A DNA stretch of 15,998 nt from JAHCHG01 sp038246645 (GTDB taxonomy: Bacteria > Acidobacteriota > Blastocatellia > Pyrinomonadales > Pyrinomonadaceae), in assembly GCA_038246645.1 (NCBI GenBank), contig JBBRVS010000122.1:1-15998 (forward strand), in the 5' to 3' direction. The position numbers were made by a program, and so were the translations under genes. The notes beneath the pieces are model-generated. The model worked only from the letters and a program-made list of their open reading frames with translations. It made no database searches and was not told where the DNA came from. How positions within the stretch are numbered: position 1 is the first letter of the stretch; every line of letters starts with the position of its first letter. Of the stretch, positions 7,431-13,894 are shown in pieces.

Positions 7431-7772
7431 TCCAGCTTCCTGTTTTTTCGGTTTGGGGTTGACGAAATGCAGATTCCACGTCCAGGTTTCCATCCCGTTT
7501 TCAAGGTCGCCCACGACTTTTTTACCCGCCAAAAAAAAATCCGGCTTCTTGGGATCAACCTCTCCTTCCAATTCAATGTAGCCGACACCTTGCTTTCCCT
7601 CGCCTTCTCTGATAGACGAAAGAGGAATCGGAGAACACTGCATAATGTTTCCGCTTCGCTCGTATTTTTCCGTGGTGATTATCATTTCGATATTTCTCAT
7701 GGTGACTCTATACTTTCCATTATTCGGCGCATTGCTGACAAAAACCGAATGTATGACCGTATTTGACCCGAG
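7431..7772 (-). pseudogene. Out-of-frame C-terminal part of the FlgO-like gene
   Basis: In the frame that leads into the FG-GAP-like gene, codons from 7772 read LGSNTVIHSVFVSNAPNNGK, YRVTMRNIEM, then VGYIELEGEVDPKKPDFFLA and ETWTWNLHF. This has the look of the closing beta segment (xGxIDPKNPxxLSGSK...TWNL) of Blastocatellia secreted proteins like the one encoded just upstream. It fits that protein, not the signal-peptide-bearing protein downstream. A single-base deletion around 7767-7772 would explain the split. The ATG at 7700 overlaps the upstream TGA but opens inside this segment, so I think it is not a genuine start. Confidence 0.5.
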
Positions 7773-8677
7773 TCATCACTGATCACTTTTTCATCTCCGC
7801 TCACCTCTTTCATTAAAGGGTTTCGTTCCGGTTCGCGGCACGTCATCGTTCCGTTTTCTTTCCTGTTGGTCTCCGCGTAATATTTGTATTTTTGGACGAC
7901 GCGCGGGTAGGTCGTGTTTCCGGAAAATCCCAGAGTCATCGGTTGCAGCAAAATCTCGGCTGTTTCCAAAAGGTTTTCAGATTTTGCGGTAATCATCGTG
8001 TTTGGTTTTATGTCAGGACGGGAACTGGAACCTTCCCAGGTTTCCGTTTTTGATATTTGTTTTTGACGGGTATAAGTGATCGTTCCCTTCCAATGCGGTT
8101 CGCATTGATCTTTTTTAAGAAAACTTGAGAGGTCTTGAAGTAAAGCTTTCGCTACTGAGTCGGCAGTCTGCGGCTTATCCTTTCCGCCTCCCGTTTGTTC
8201 TAATCTGTTGGCTATCATTTTCCCCGTCCGACTGTCGAAAATCTTACCGGAAATTACGGTTGCGCCGTTTGGCAACGTAGTCGCGGTGAAGTTGGCGAAA
8301 TACTTCGCACCCATGGCTCCGGCTATTTCTTTTAATAGCTCATCCAGCGTCTGACCTTCGCGCTCTGTACCATACACTTCCTTCAAACGCTCATATCCGA
8401 TGAGAGCGGCGACATCTGAATTACTCATCGTATCCACGCACGGATACTGTTTCATAAGACCGATCAGAAATTCATTGAGAGCCATTTCTGCCGCCGTATA
8501 ATCTTCTGTTTTCGGTTTCGCGCTGTTAGAAGCAAAAACCGAATCGCCATTGCTTTGCCCCGATCCGGCAACGGCAAAGTGTGTCAGCAGAAAAAAAACC
8601 GCGCAAACTTTTAAAACAACCGAATGCGGAACGTAAAGCCGGGTTTTGATTGATGCATATTTGATTTTTCCCAGCAT
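7697..8677 (-). CDS. Secreted FlgO/CsgG-like protein, C-terminus apparently lost by frameshift
   Basis: This is a 326-aa reading frame from ATG 8677, preceded by AGGA at 8 bases. It starts with a signal peptide or anchor (about residues 20-42, VVLKVCAVFFLLTHFAVAGS). The middle resembles FlgO/CsgG-type lipoprotein folds: MSNSDVAALIGYERLKEVYG, LDELLKEIAGAMGAKYFANF, TTLPNGATVISGKIFDSRTG. A beta-rich part starts at WKGTITYTRQ. The final 20 residues (RSYIRFLSAMRRIMESIESP) look out of frame, and a matching C-terminus continues in another frame (7431-7772). Repaired, the protein would be about 416 aa. It heads the operon with the FG-GAP-like and DUF3160 genes. The role in the envelope is not known; the family call is moderate. 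Confidence 0.65.
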   Translation of the reverse strand: MLGKIKYASIKTRLYVPHSVVLKVCAVFFLLTHFAVAGSGQSNGDSVFASNSAKPKTEDYTAAEMALNEFLIGLMKQYPCVDTMSNSDVAALIGYERLKEVYGTEREGQTLDELLKEIAGAMGAKYFANFTATTLPNGATVISGKIFDSRTGKMIANRLEQTGGGKDKPQTADSVAKALLQDLSSFLKKDQCEPHWKGTITYTRQKQISKTETWEGSSSRPDIKPNTMITAKSENLLETAEILLQPMTLGFSGNTTYPRVVQKYKYYAETNRKENGTMTCREPERNPLMKEVSGDEKVISDDSGQIRSYIRFLSAMRRIMESIESP

Positions 8678-8700
8678 TGTTTTATCCTGCTTGAAATTTA

Positions 8701-8725
8701 TAAAAGCCGACCGGTTTGATCGGCT
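8701..8725 (-). terminator. Terminator-like hairpin after the hsp20-DUF5335 operon
   Basis: Read on the minus strand, AGCCGA and TCGGCT (8705-8710 and 8720-8725) form a stem around a 9-base loop, followed by TTTTA. It lies about 100 bases past the DUF5335 stop and just before the start of the FlgO-like gene, so it separates the two operons. The stem is short; moderate confidence. Confidence 0.5.
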
Positions 8726-8827
8726 GAAAGCGGTTGGCGGCGTTTGAAAGCAGAAAAAGTAAGATCTGATTTTTGCCGAATGATTTCCGGGTTTTTTCTG
8801 ACGGAGAAAAGCGCCAACCGCAAATTT

Positions 8828-9232
8828 TTACCAAAGTCCGCCGCCTGTTGCGGCGTAATACGCGCCGGCTCGAAGTTCCGGCAGTTTTTCAAAAACCAGA
8901 ACGGTTTTGTTTCCGCCGGCATCTTCGATTTCCAATGCTTCGTCGCCGCCGCCGTCAATAAATTGTTTCGGAAAAACGCTCTGCACATTTGAAATAAAAT
9001 GCGTCAGATGATTGCCGCCGCCGGTTCGCCGGTTTTCAAACATAATTTCGACGACCGAAGAATTTTTCCTGCCCGTTTCAAGCACGATGCCGCTCAGAGG
9101 CATTTTTTTAACTTCTTTTTGTGCGCCGAATTCATCGAGAATTTCAACGCTCACCAGCCTCGACTGATTTCGTTCGCTGAAATCATCGAAAAATTGTTTC
9201 CAATCATTTCGGTCAATCATTGTCTTTTGCAT
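8828..9232 (-). CDS. DUF5335 family protein
   Basis: This is a 134-aa soluble protein. The pattern RNDWKQFFDDFSERNQSRLV, PLSGIVLE, HLTHFISN and DEALEIED matches DUF5335 as I know it: a small domain of unknown function often found near stress genes. ATG 9232 is preceded by GGGAGGACGAAAA, a strong ribosome site, so I prefer it to Met5. The start is 19 bases after the hsp20 stop codon, and both share one promoter. The expected role is in stress physiology, by association only. There is no signal peptide, membrane segment or Cys cluster. Confidence 0.8.
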   Translation of the reverse strand: MQKTMIDRNDWKQFFDDFSERNQSRLVSVEILDEFGAQKEVKKMPLSGIVLETGRKNSSVVEIMFENRRTGGGNHLTHFISNVQSVFPKQFIDGGGDEALEIEDAGGNKTVLVFEKLPELRAGAYYAATGGGLW

Positions 9233-9251
9233 TTTTCGTCCTCCCGTTAAT

Positions 9252-9776
9252 TTAATCGGTTTTAACTGTTATTTCCTGCGGTTCCGCCTTTTCCGCTTTC
9301 GGAAGAGTCAGGCTCAAAATACCGTCTTTGAGCGTTGCCTGCGCGTTGTCGGTCTTTACTTCGCGCGGCAGGTCGAAGGCGCGGAAAACCTTCCGGCTGT
9401 GCCATTCGGAATACAGAGTATCTTCCAACTTTTCTTCCGAAGCCTGTTCGGTTTCGCCGTTGATCGTCAGTCGTTCCGGTTCAACAAAGATTTTCAATTC
9501 TTCAGCCTTGAATCCGGGAATTTCAGCCCGAATTTCCAGGTTCTTGTCCGTCTCTTTGACTTCGATCGGAACGCGGCGCACTAATTCCGATTCAGCCCGC
9601 AGCCAGTCTTCGAGATCGTTTCCGAACTCACGACCGCGTTTTTCAAAAAGTTCAAAGGCGCGATGCGCGACCATTTGCGCGGTTTCCTTGATCTGTTCAA
9701 AGACATTTTCGTCCTTGTCGGTCAAAACCGGAATTGTTTTACCGGTAGTTTCCAGTGCGGTTTGTTGCTGTACCAT
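9252..9776 (-). CDS. Small heat shock protein (Hsp20/alpha-crystallin) with N-terminal DUF2934-like region
   Basis: This is a 174-aa ATP-independent holdase chaperone that should bind unfolding proteins in the cytoplasm. The alpha-crystallin domain spans about residues 70-160: VPIEVKETDKNLEIRAEIPG, then the closing A-x-L-x-x-G-I-L-x-L-x-LP (ATLKDGILSLTLP, 147-159). The C-terminal ITV (169-171) is the I-x-I/V motif that seats in neighbouring subunits. Residues 35-64 (MVAHRAFELFEKRGREFG, DLEDWLRAESEL) look like a DUF2934 segment, an unusual front end compared with classic Hsp20. ATG 9776 has AAGGAG nine bases upstream. It is the first gene of an operon with DUF5335. A sigma-54 element lies 84-99 bases upstream; no CIRCE or ROSE-like heat element was recognised. 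Confidence 0.95.
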   Translation of the reverse strand: MVQQQTALETTGKTIPVLTDKDENVFEQIKETAQMVAHRAFELFEKRGREFGNDLEDWLRAESELVRRVPIEVKETDKNLEIRAEIPGFKAEELKIFVEPERLTINGETEQASEEKLEDTLYSEWHSRKVFRAFDLPREVKTDNAQATLKDGILSLTLPKAEKAEPQEITVKTD

Positions 9777-9859
9777 AATTTTTATCTCCTTTTCAAATAA
9801 TTTTCATCCATTAAAAGGCTTGATAAAAAGTCTCTTAATTTCTGAATAACGATTGTAAT

Positions 9860-9875
9860 TGCAATGGATGTGCCA
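9860..9875 (-). promoter_or_regulatory. Sigma-54 (RpoN) promoter of hsp20-DUF5335
   Basis: On the minus strand TGGCACATCCATTGCA matches TGGCACG-N4-TTGCW at 11 of 12 informative positions, with GG and GC exactly 10 bases apart. Transcription would start near 9850, giving a leader of about 74 bases before ATG 9776. It sits immediately downstream of the terminator for the neighbouring small gene, so hsp20 transcription begins here. Confidence 0.8.
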
Positions 9876-9880
9876 ATGAT

Positions 9881-9914
9881 AAAAAAGCCGCTGATAATTG
9901 AATTTATCAGCGGC
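9881..9914 (-). terminator. Intrinsic terminator upstream of hsp20
   Basis: GCCGCTGATAA (9887-9897) and TTATCAGCGGC (9904-9914) form an 11-bp perfect stem with a 6-base loop. On the minus strand the stem is followed by six T residues (9886-9881). It ends whatever is transcribed on the minus strand through 9925-10170, 10 bases after that frame's stop codon. Confidence 0.85.
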
Positions 9915-9924
9915 GGCGCAATAA

Positions 9925-10170
9925 TTATAAATAAATTTCGCGTAATTTTTCGCGGTTAAATGAAAAAATACACAGTCGGTTTAAATCGGCTTTGAAATAA
10001 ATAACTAATGATTGATCAGCCTTTAATTTCAGCTTAATCAAATGTTCAAAATGAACCGGCAAGTCCATCTTCGGCTTAAAATAAGTAATTTGAGTGTTTG
10101 AAATCTCTATTAAAAAAAACGCCGTGTATTTAAACGTCGTTTTTTTGTTGTCAATGCGCCGTCCTTTCAA
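9925..10170 (-). CDS. Doubtful small hypothetical protein
   Basis: The frame holds 81 codons from a TTG at 10170 and ends in TAA just before a strong terminator, which argues that this strand is transcribed. The peptide is basic and beta-rich (FFLIEISNTQITYFKPK, LVIYFKADLNRLCIFSFNRE) and resembles nothing I know. Against it, there is no ATG near the front, and a hairpin with T-tracts on both sides (10112-10146) lies inside the first codons. An internal ATG (MDLPVHFEHL) would give 47 aa. AAGGA near 10161-10166 could serve an ATT start. It may be a small gene or a non-coding transcript. Confidence 0.35.
   Translation of the reverse strand: MKGRRIDNKKTTFKYTAFFLIEISNTQITYFKPKMDLPVHFEHLIKLKLKADQSLVIYFKADLNRLCIFSFNREKLREIYL
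10112..10146. terminator. Bidirectional terminator-like hairpin
   Basis: AAAAAAAACGCCG (10112-10124) pairs with CGTCGTTTTTTT (10135-10146) with one mismatch. Either strand gives a stem followed by 7-8 T residues. It lies within the 5' part of the doubtful frame 9925-10170, so it may be an attenuator for that unit or simply show that the frame starts downstream. Confidence 0.45.
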
Positions 10171-10330
10171 AAATTATCACCCGCCCGAGTTTTGCAGCAG
10201 TATAAATGAGGGTTGCCGTCCGGAGTTTTAACATTCAATTGTCAGATTATTTCAGACACTCGTTACGCCCGGCGGTGTCGCTCTGACCGCTTGGTCAACT
10301 TCATATTATTTATTCCAGGTTTCGTAACAC

Positions 10331-10379
10331 GATCCGAAAGCATATGTTAGCGGTTATTGCCGACATATGCTTTCGGATC
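10331..10379. repeat. Strong 17-bp-arm hairpin
   Basis: GATCCGAAAGCATATGT (10331-10347) and ACATATGCTTTCGGATC (10363-10379) are perfect reverse complements around a 15-base loop. The loop itself can pair CGG with CCG. AGGTTT (10317-10322) and AAACCT (10386-10391) could extend it. No T-tract follows on either side, so I do not call it a terminator; it could be a small mobile palindrome or a recombination site. Confidence 0.6.
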
Positions 10380-10399
10380 TGGGATAAACCTTAATTTTT

Positions 10400-10565
10400 G
10401 GTTGTACTGGGAATTTAGTGGAAACACCATAATTTAATCACTTCGGGGTGAGGAGACGGAGCGAATGGGTTGCACTGATCGCTTATTTACAAGATATTTA
10501 GCTGTATAATCAAAAGTTATGTTTTTTTTCTTTTGATGCGGTTCCACTAAATTCCCAGTAGAACC
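10400..10565. mobile_element. 166-bp MITE-like element with 24-bp terminal inverted repeats
   Basis: The left end 10400-10423 and the right end 10542-10565 are reverse complements with one mismatch in 24; the shared core is TACTGGGAATTTAGTGGAA. The interior has no gene but contains a further small hairpin, ATCAAAAG (10509-10516) with CTTTTGAT (10530-10537). Its length is almost identical to that of the element at 3362-3528, although the end sequences differ. I read it as a non-autonomous miniature element; the parent IS is not in this window. Confidence 0.6.
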
Positions 10566-10804
10566 AATAAATAATGGAGATTATACTAACCTCGAAAAAT
10601 TTTAAATTAACTCTCATAAATTTGTCCTTCTTTCAAAACTTGTAAAAAAAGAGACTGCAAACTTTAGACCGTTCGCGGATGTTTGATTAAAATGTTGATT
10701 TGATGAGGATTTAAACCGAAATCATTAGTTATTACGCATAACTGCGCGCGAATTTTTTCACGCTTTTATGCGGAACCTTACGCAGTAAAATAGAGAATTA
10801 AATT

Positions 10805-13486
10805 TTATTCAGGTTTTATTTTCTCGATGCAAACTGCCGTTACCTTATATTCGGGCGTTTGTACAAAGCGGTCGCGGCGTGAACTGGTCAGATTGTTCAG
10901 GAAAATCGCCGGATCGTGAAAGGTCGTAAATAATTCGCCGTTTTTCACGCTTGCGTTGATTTTTACAGGCAGTTCGATTTTTCCGTAGCGGCTGCGCATT
11001 TTAACTTTTTCTTTATTTGAAATCTTTAAGTTTTCAGCATCCTCAGGCGAAATATACAGCAGATCGGTCGGGCGAAGTTCGATATTTTTCGTCCGCGAAG
11101 TCATCGTTCCGGCATTGAATTGATAAAGCGTTCTGCCGGTATTGAGCAGAAACGGAAATTCTTCGCTGATCGTTTCCTTAGTCGAAATAAATTTGATCCG
11201 GCGCAGTGCGGCGCGTTCGCCGGAACTGAATTTTTCCGCGTGTAAAATTTGCGTTCCCGGATGATTTTCGTCCGGGCAGTTCCATTGCAAACCGGCTTTT
11301 TCGATTCGCCCGTAAGTGATTCCGCAGCTTCCCTTCCAAACGGCGCGGACTTCATTCCAGATATCTTCCGCCGAATTGAAATCAAAAAATTCCCCTTTAT
11401 CCAAAGCTTTTGCCAAGCCGCAGATAATTTCCCAATCCGATCTTGAATTGCCGATCGGTTCGATAACTTGGCGGACGCGCGACACGCGCCGTTCGCCGTT
11501 CATAAATGTTCCGCTCTTTTCAAATGAAGACGCGGCGGGAAAAAACACGTCGGCAAACCTCCGCGCGGTTTCATTTAAGAACATATCTTGAACGATCAAA
11601 AGTTCGAGATTTCCGAGAGATTTCGCGGTTTCGGAAGCATTCGGATTCGTTAAAAAAACGTCATAGCCGATTGCCCAGAGTGCTTTAAGCGTTCCGCTTT
11701 TTGCCGCGTCCATCATCTGCATCAGATTTAAGCCTTTTTGTGCCGGAATGGTTGTTTTCCAAACTTTCTCAAAATCGGTGCGAGCCTCTTCGATGGCGAT
11801 GCTTCCCGTTAAAACGCCGGGATCGCAGCCCATCTGCGCCGCGCCCTGTACATTGTTTTGCCCGCGCAAGGGGTTTACTCCCGTGCCGCGTTTTCCTAAG
11901 TTTCCCGTCAGCAAAGCGAGATTGACCAGACACATCACGCCCTCCGTGCCTTGCGTATGCTCGGTCGTGCCGAGTCCGTGAACGCACATCGAAGGTTTTT
12001 CTCCGGCGTAAAGCCGCGCTGCGCGCCGAATATCCGAGGCTTTCAGATCACAAATTTCCGCCGCCTTTTCGGGCGAAAATTCGCGGACAAAATTGTGAAA
12101 TGTTTCAAAATCCTTAACCCGCGTCTTTGTAAATTCTTCGTCAATCAAATTTTCTTCGATAATTATTGAGGCAATCGCATTTAACAGCGCGATATTTGTT
12201 CCCGGTCTGAGCTGCAAATGAATATCGGCATAGCGCGTGAGTTCAATTTTGCGCGGGTCGATAACGATTAAATTCGCTTTGCGCCGAAGAACGGCTTGCT
12301 TGATGCGCGAGCCGAGAATCGGATGATTTTCCGTCGGATTCGCGCCGCAGACCAAAATCGTTTTCGCCTGCTCGATGTCGGCGAACGAATTGGTCGCCGC
12401 CCCCGCGCCGAGTATTATTTTAAGTGCCGCCGCCGAAGGCGTGTGGCAGACGCGGGCGCAGTTGTCCACATTATTTGTTTTGAGGACAACCCGCGCAAAT
12501 TTCTGCGCAAGATAATTTTCCTCATTCGTCGCCCGCGCCGAACCTAAAACCGCCGCGCCGTCCGCGCCGTATTTTTCCGTGATTTCCCGCAGCTTTTCCG
12601 CCGTAAAATTCAAGATTTCATCCCAGCCGACAACTTGCCATGTGCCGTTTCTTCGAATCATCGGTTCGGTTACTCTTTCATTTGAATGAACAAACTCAAA
12701 GGCGTAAGTTCCCTTGACACAGAGATGCCCGTGATTGACGGGCGATTCTTTGGCGGGCGTGATCTGCACGATTTTTTCGTCGCGCGTACCGACATTCATC
12801 TCGCAGCCCGTGCCGCAATACGGGCAGACGGTTTTTGTCCATTCGGTCGGAACGCCTTTTTCAAGAATTGATTTGTCTTCCAAAGCTCCGGTCGGACAAG
12901 TGTCAACACACGCGCCGCACGAAACGCACGAACTTTCGCGCAGATTCGTGCCGGAATCGGGAACGATGCGCGTCGTTTGTCCCATCCCGAAAATCTGCCA
13001 GACGAATTGCCCCTGTATTTCGTCGCAAATCCGCACGCACCGGTAGCAGTCAACGCAGCGCGACATATCAACTTGAATATAGGGATGCGACGCGTCAATT
13101 TTTTTTGGGTCCGGTTCACCGGAAAAATCCGTATCTGAAAGTCCGTATTTTTCCGCCAATTTGTGAAACGGTTTTTCGGGAAATTTTTTGAAGGCTTCGA
13201 GCGGATACTTTCGCGCCAGCATTCGCAGATTCATCCGCCGCGCCCGTTCGATTTCCGGCGTGTGCGTTGCGATCTCCGCGCCGCCGATCAGATCATTTTC
13301 GCAGGCGACAACCGGGTGAGAAAATCCTTTGATTTCAACCAGACACAGACGGCACGCACCGCACGGCTCGATCCGTCCGTCATCGCACAGTGTCGGAACT
13401 TCGATCTTCAAAATTTGCAGGGCTTTGAGAATCGAAATCCTTTCCTCAAATTTAACCTGCGTTCCGTTTATAATTGCTTCGATCAT
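10805..13486 (-). CDS. fdhF: Formate dehydrogenase alpha subunit (molybdopterin, multi-FeS)
   Basis: This is an 893-aa cytoplasmic enzyme expected to oxidise formate to CO2 at a Mo/W-bis-MGD centre. Domains: [2Fe-2S] region 1-75 (C34, C45, C48, C62; C42 is extra), two [4Fe-4S] ferredoxin motifs (C144/147/150/154 and C187/190/193/197), the catalytic-domain cluster (C221, C224, C228, C256), then the molybdopterin domains. Metal ligand and partner are C347-H348 (RVCHTPS), so it is a Cys enzyme, not a selenocysteine one. NPLRGQNNVQG supplies the conserved Arg region. The His-Cys3 cluster usual between the first two FeS regions is missing. I chose ATG 13486, which opens the ferredoxin fold; the frame reaches a TTG at 13510. 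No diaphorase or accessory gene is adjacent, so the electron acceptor is unknown. A related oxidoreductase of the same family is the alternative. Confidence 0.88.
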   Translation of the reverse strand: MIEAIINGTQVKFEERISILKALQILKIEVPTLCDDGRIEPCGACRLCLVEIKGFSHPVVACENDLIGGAEIATHTPEIERARRMNLRMLARKYPLEAFKKFPEKPFHKLAEKYGLSDTDFSGEPDPKKIDASHPYIQVDMSRCVDCYRCVRICDEIQGQFVWQIFGMGQTTRIVPDSGTNLRESSCVSCGACVDTCPTGALEDKSILEKGVPTEWTKTVCPYCGTGCEMNVGTRDEKIVQITPAKESPVNHGHLCVKGTYAFEFVHSNERVTEPMIRRNGTWQVVGWDEILNFTAEKLREITEKYGADGAAVLGSARATNEENYLAQKFARVVLKTNNVDNCARVCHTPSAAALKIILGAGAATNSFADIEQAKTILVCGANPTENHPILGSRIKQAVLRRKANLIVIDPRKIELTRYADIHLQLRPGTNIALLNAIASIIIEENLIDEEFTKTRVKDFETFHNFVREFSPEKAAEICDLKASDIRRAARLYAGEKPSMCVHGLGTTEHTQGTEGVMCLVNLALLTGNLGKRGTGVNPLRGQNNVQGAAQMGCDPGVLTGSIAIEEARTDFEKVWKTTIPAQKGLNLMQMMDAAKSGTLKALWAIGYDVFLTNPNASETAKSLGNLELLIVQDMFLNETARRFADVFFPAASSFEKSGTFMNGERRVSRVRQVIEPIGNSRSDWEIICGLAKALDKGEFFDFNSAEDIWNEVRAVWKGSCGITYGRIEKAGLQWNCPDENHPGTQILHAEKFSSGERAALRRIKFISTKETISEEFPFLLNTGRTLYQFNAGTMTSRTKNIELRPTDLLYISPEDAENLKISNKEKVKMRSRYGKIELPVKINASVKNGELFTTFHDPAIFLNNLTSSRRDRFVQTPEYKVTAVCIEKIKPE

Positions 13487-13494
13487 TGATTTTA

Positions 13495-13546
13495 TCTTAC
13501 ATTTGCGCAAGTAAGAATAAGTTTTAAGATATGTTGATCTTAAAAC
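13495..13546 (-). promoter_or_regulatory. Two adjacent palindromes ahead of fdhF
   Basis: TCTTAC-AT-TTGCGCAA-GTAAGA (13495-13516) is a near-perfect dyad beginning 9 bases upstream of ATG 13486. GTTTTAAGAT (13521-13530) with ATCTTAAAAC (13537-13546) is a second, perfect 10-bp inverted repeat. They could be operators or mRNA structures controlling fdhF. The second could also weakly terminate the upstream unit, but no T-run follows. Confidence 0.35.
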
Positions 13547-13582
13547 TCCTGTAAATAAAAAGTTTTAACTTCACTTTAGGCG

Positions 13583-13603
13583 TTTCCATATTCCATTTTC
13601 CAT
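13583..13603. repeat. Three tandem heptamers upstream of fdhF
   Basis: TTTCCAT-ATTCCAT-TTTCCAT is three consecutive 7-base units (ATGGAAA-type on the minus strand) in the gap between the CxxC protein gene and fdhF. A different heptamer triplet occurs upstream of capA (14350-14370). Confidence 0.5.
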
Positions 13604-13609
13604 TGATGC

Positions 13610-13843
13610 TTATTGATGTGCCAGTTCTTCGTATTCTTCCAAACACTCCCGGCAGATAAAAGGATTTTCCAGTGTTTCTTTGATCAATTTATTGACGTTT
13701 TCAAAAATCAAATCGTCAACAAAATACGAATCCCCGCAGATACTGCAATAGAGTTCGTGTTGATTTTGTCCGGATTGATAATTTGTCGGCGCCGACAAAT
13801 TATTTTCACGGTCGCCATCGTAATATGATCTTAATCTTTGCAT
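13610..13843 (-). CDS. Small CxxC/CxxC putative zinc-binding protein
   Basis: This is a 77-aa protein. Two CxxC knuckles, C33-S-I-C36 and C64-R-E-C67, are separated by 27 residues and should hold one zinc (or iron) ion in a zinc-ribbon-like fold. The C-terminus is acidic (EEYEELAHQ) and the N-terminus is polar and probably disordered. I chose ATG 13843 because GAGGAGG lies 6 bases upstream; the ATG at 13858 overlaps that ribosome site. It begins 51 bases after the metallothionein stop on the same strand, so both probably share the sigma-54 promoter at 14164-14179. Family not recognised. A regulatory, metal-handling or protein-protein role is possible. Confidence 0.75.
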   Translation of the reverse strand: MQRLRSYYDGDRENNLSAPTNYQSGQNQHELYCSICGDSYFVDDLIFENVNKLIKETLENPFICRECLEEYEELAHQ

Positions 13844-13894
13844 TTTTTTCCTCCTCATAAATCTTTAATTTATTTTCACTAATTTATTTGTTTC

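Larger units (their letters stand above)
10171..10804. other. Gene-free, palindrome-rich intergenic region
   Basis: About 630 bases with no supportable coding frame on either strand. The region contains a GC-richer bulged palindrome around 10252-10308 (TCAGACAC... with GTGTCGCTCTGA, then GACC..GGTC), the hairpin at 10331-10379, and the MITE-like element at 10400-10565. The remaining part (10566-10804) lies downstream of the formate dehydrogenase stop and shows no recognised terminator. Confidence 0.6.

Noticed and set aside
7431..7700. Extending the FG-GAP-like protein to ATG 7700 (312 aa)
   Set aside because: The added 90 residues match the end of the upstream secreted protein, and a signal peptide with its own ribosome site begins at 7430.
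8698..8988. 96-codon minus-strand frame overlapping DUF5335
   Set aside because: It is an out-of-frame shadow of the DUF5335 gene and runs through the terminator hairpin at 8705-8725.
10317..10391. Integron attC-like recombination site
   Set aside because: The stem is a perfect uninterrupted palindrome without the GTTRRRY core and the bulged bases expected of attC, and no integrase or cassette array is visible.
10805..13486. Alternative calls as NuoG or nitrate reductase
   Set aside because: The RVCHTPS active-site segment and the domain order fit formate dehydrogenase alpha; NuoG would lack the Mo ligand and nitrate reductases lack this N-terminal FeS array.
13608..13623. Minus-strand TGGCACATCAATAAGC as a sigma-54 promoter for fdhF
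   Set aside because: Spacing is GG-N11-GC, the -12 half lacks TTGC, and it overlaps the end of the CxxC protein gene.
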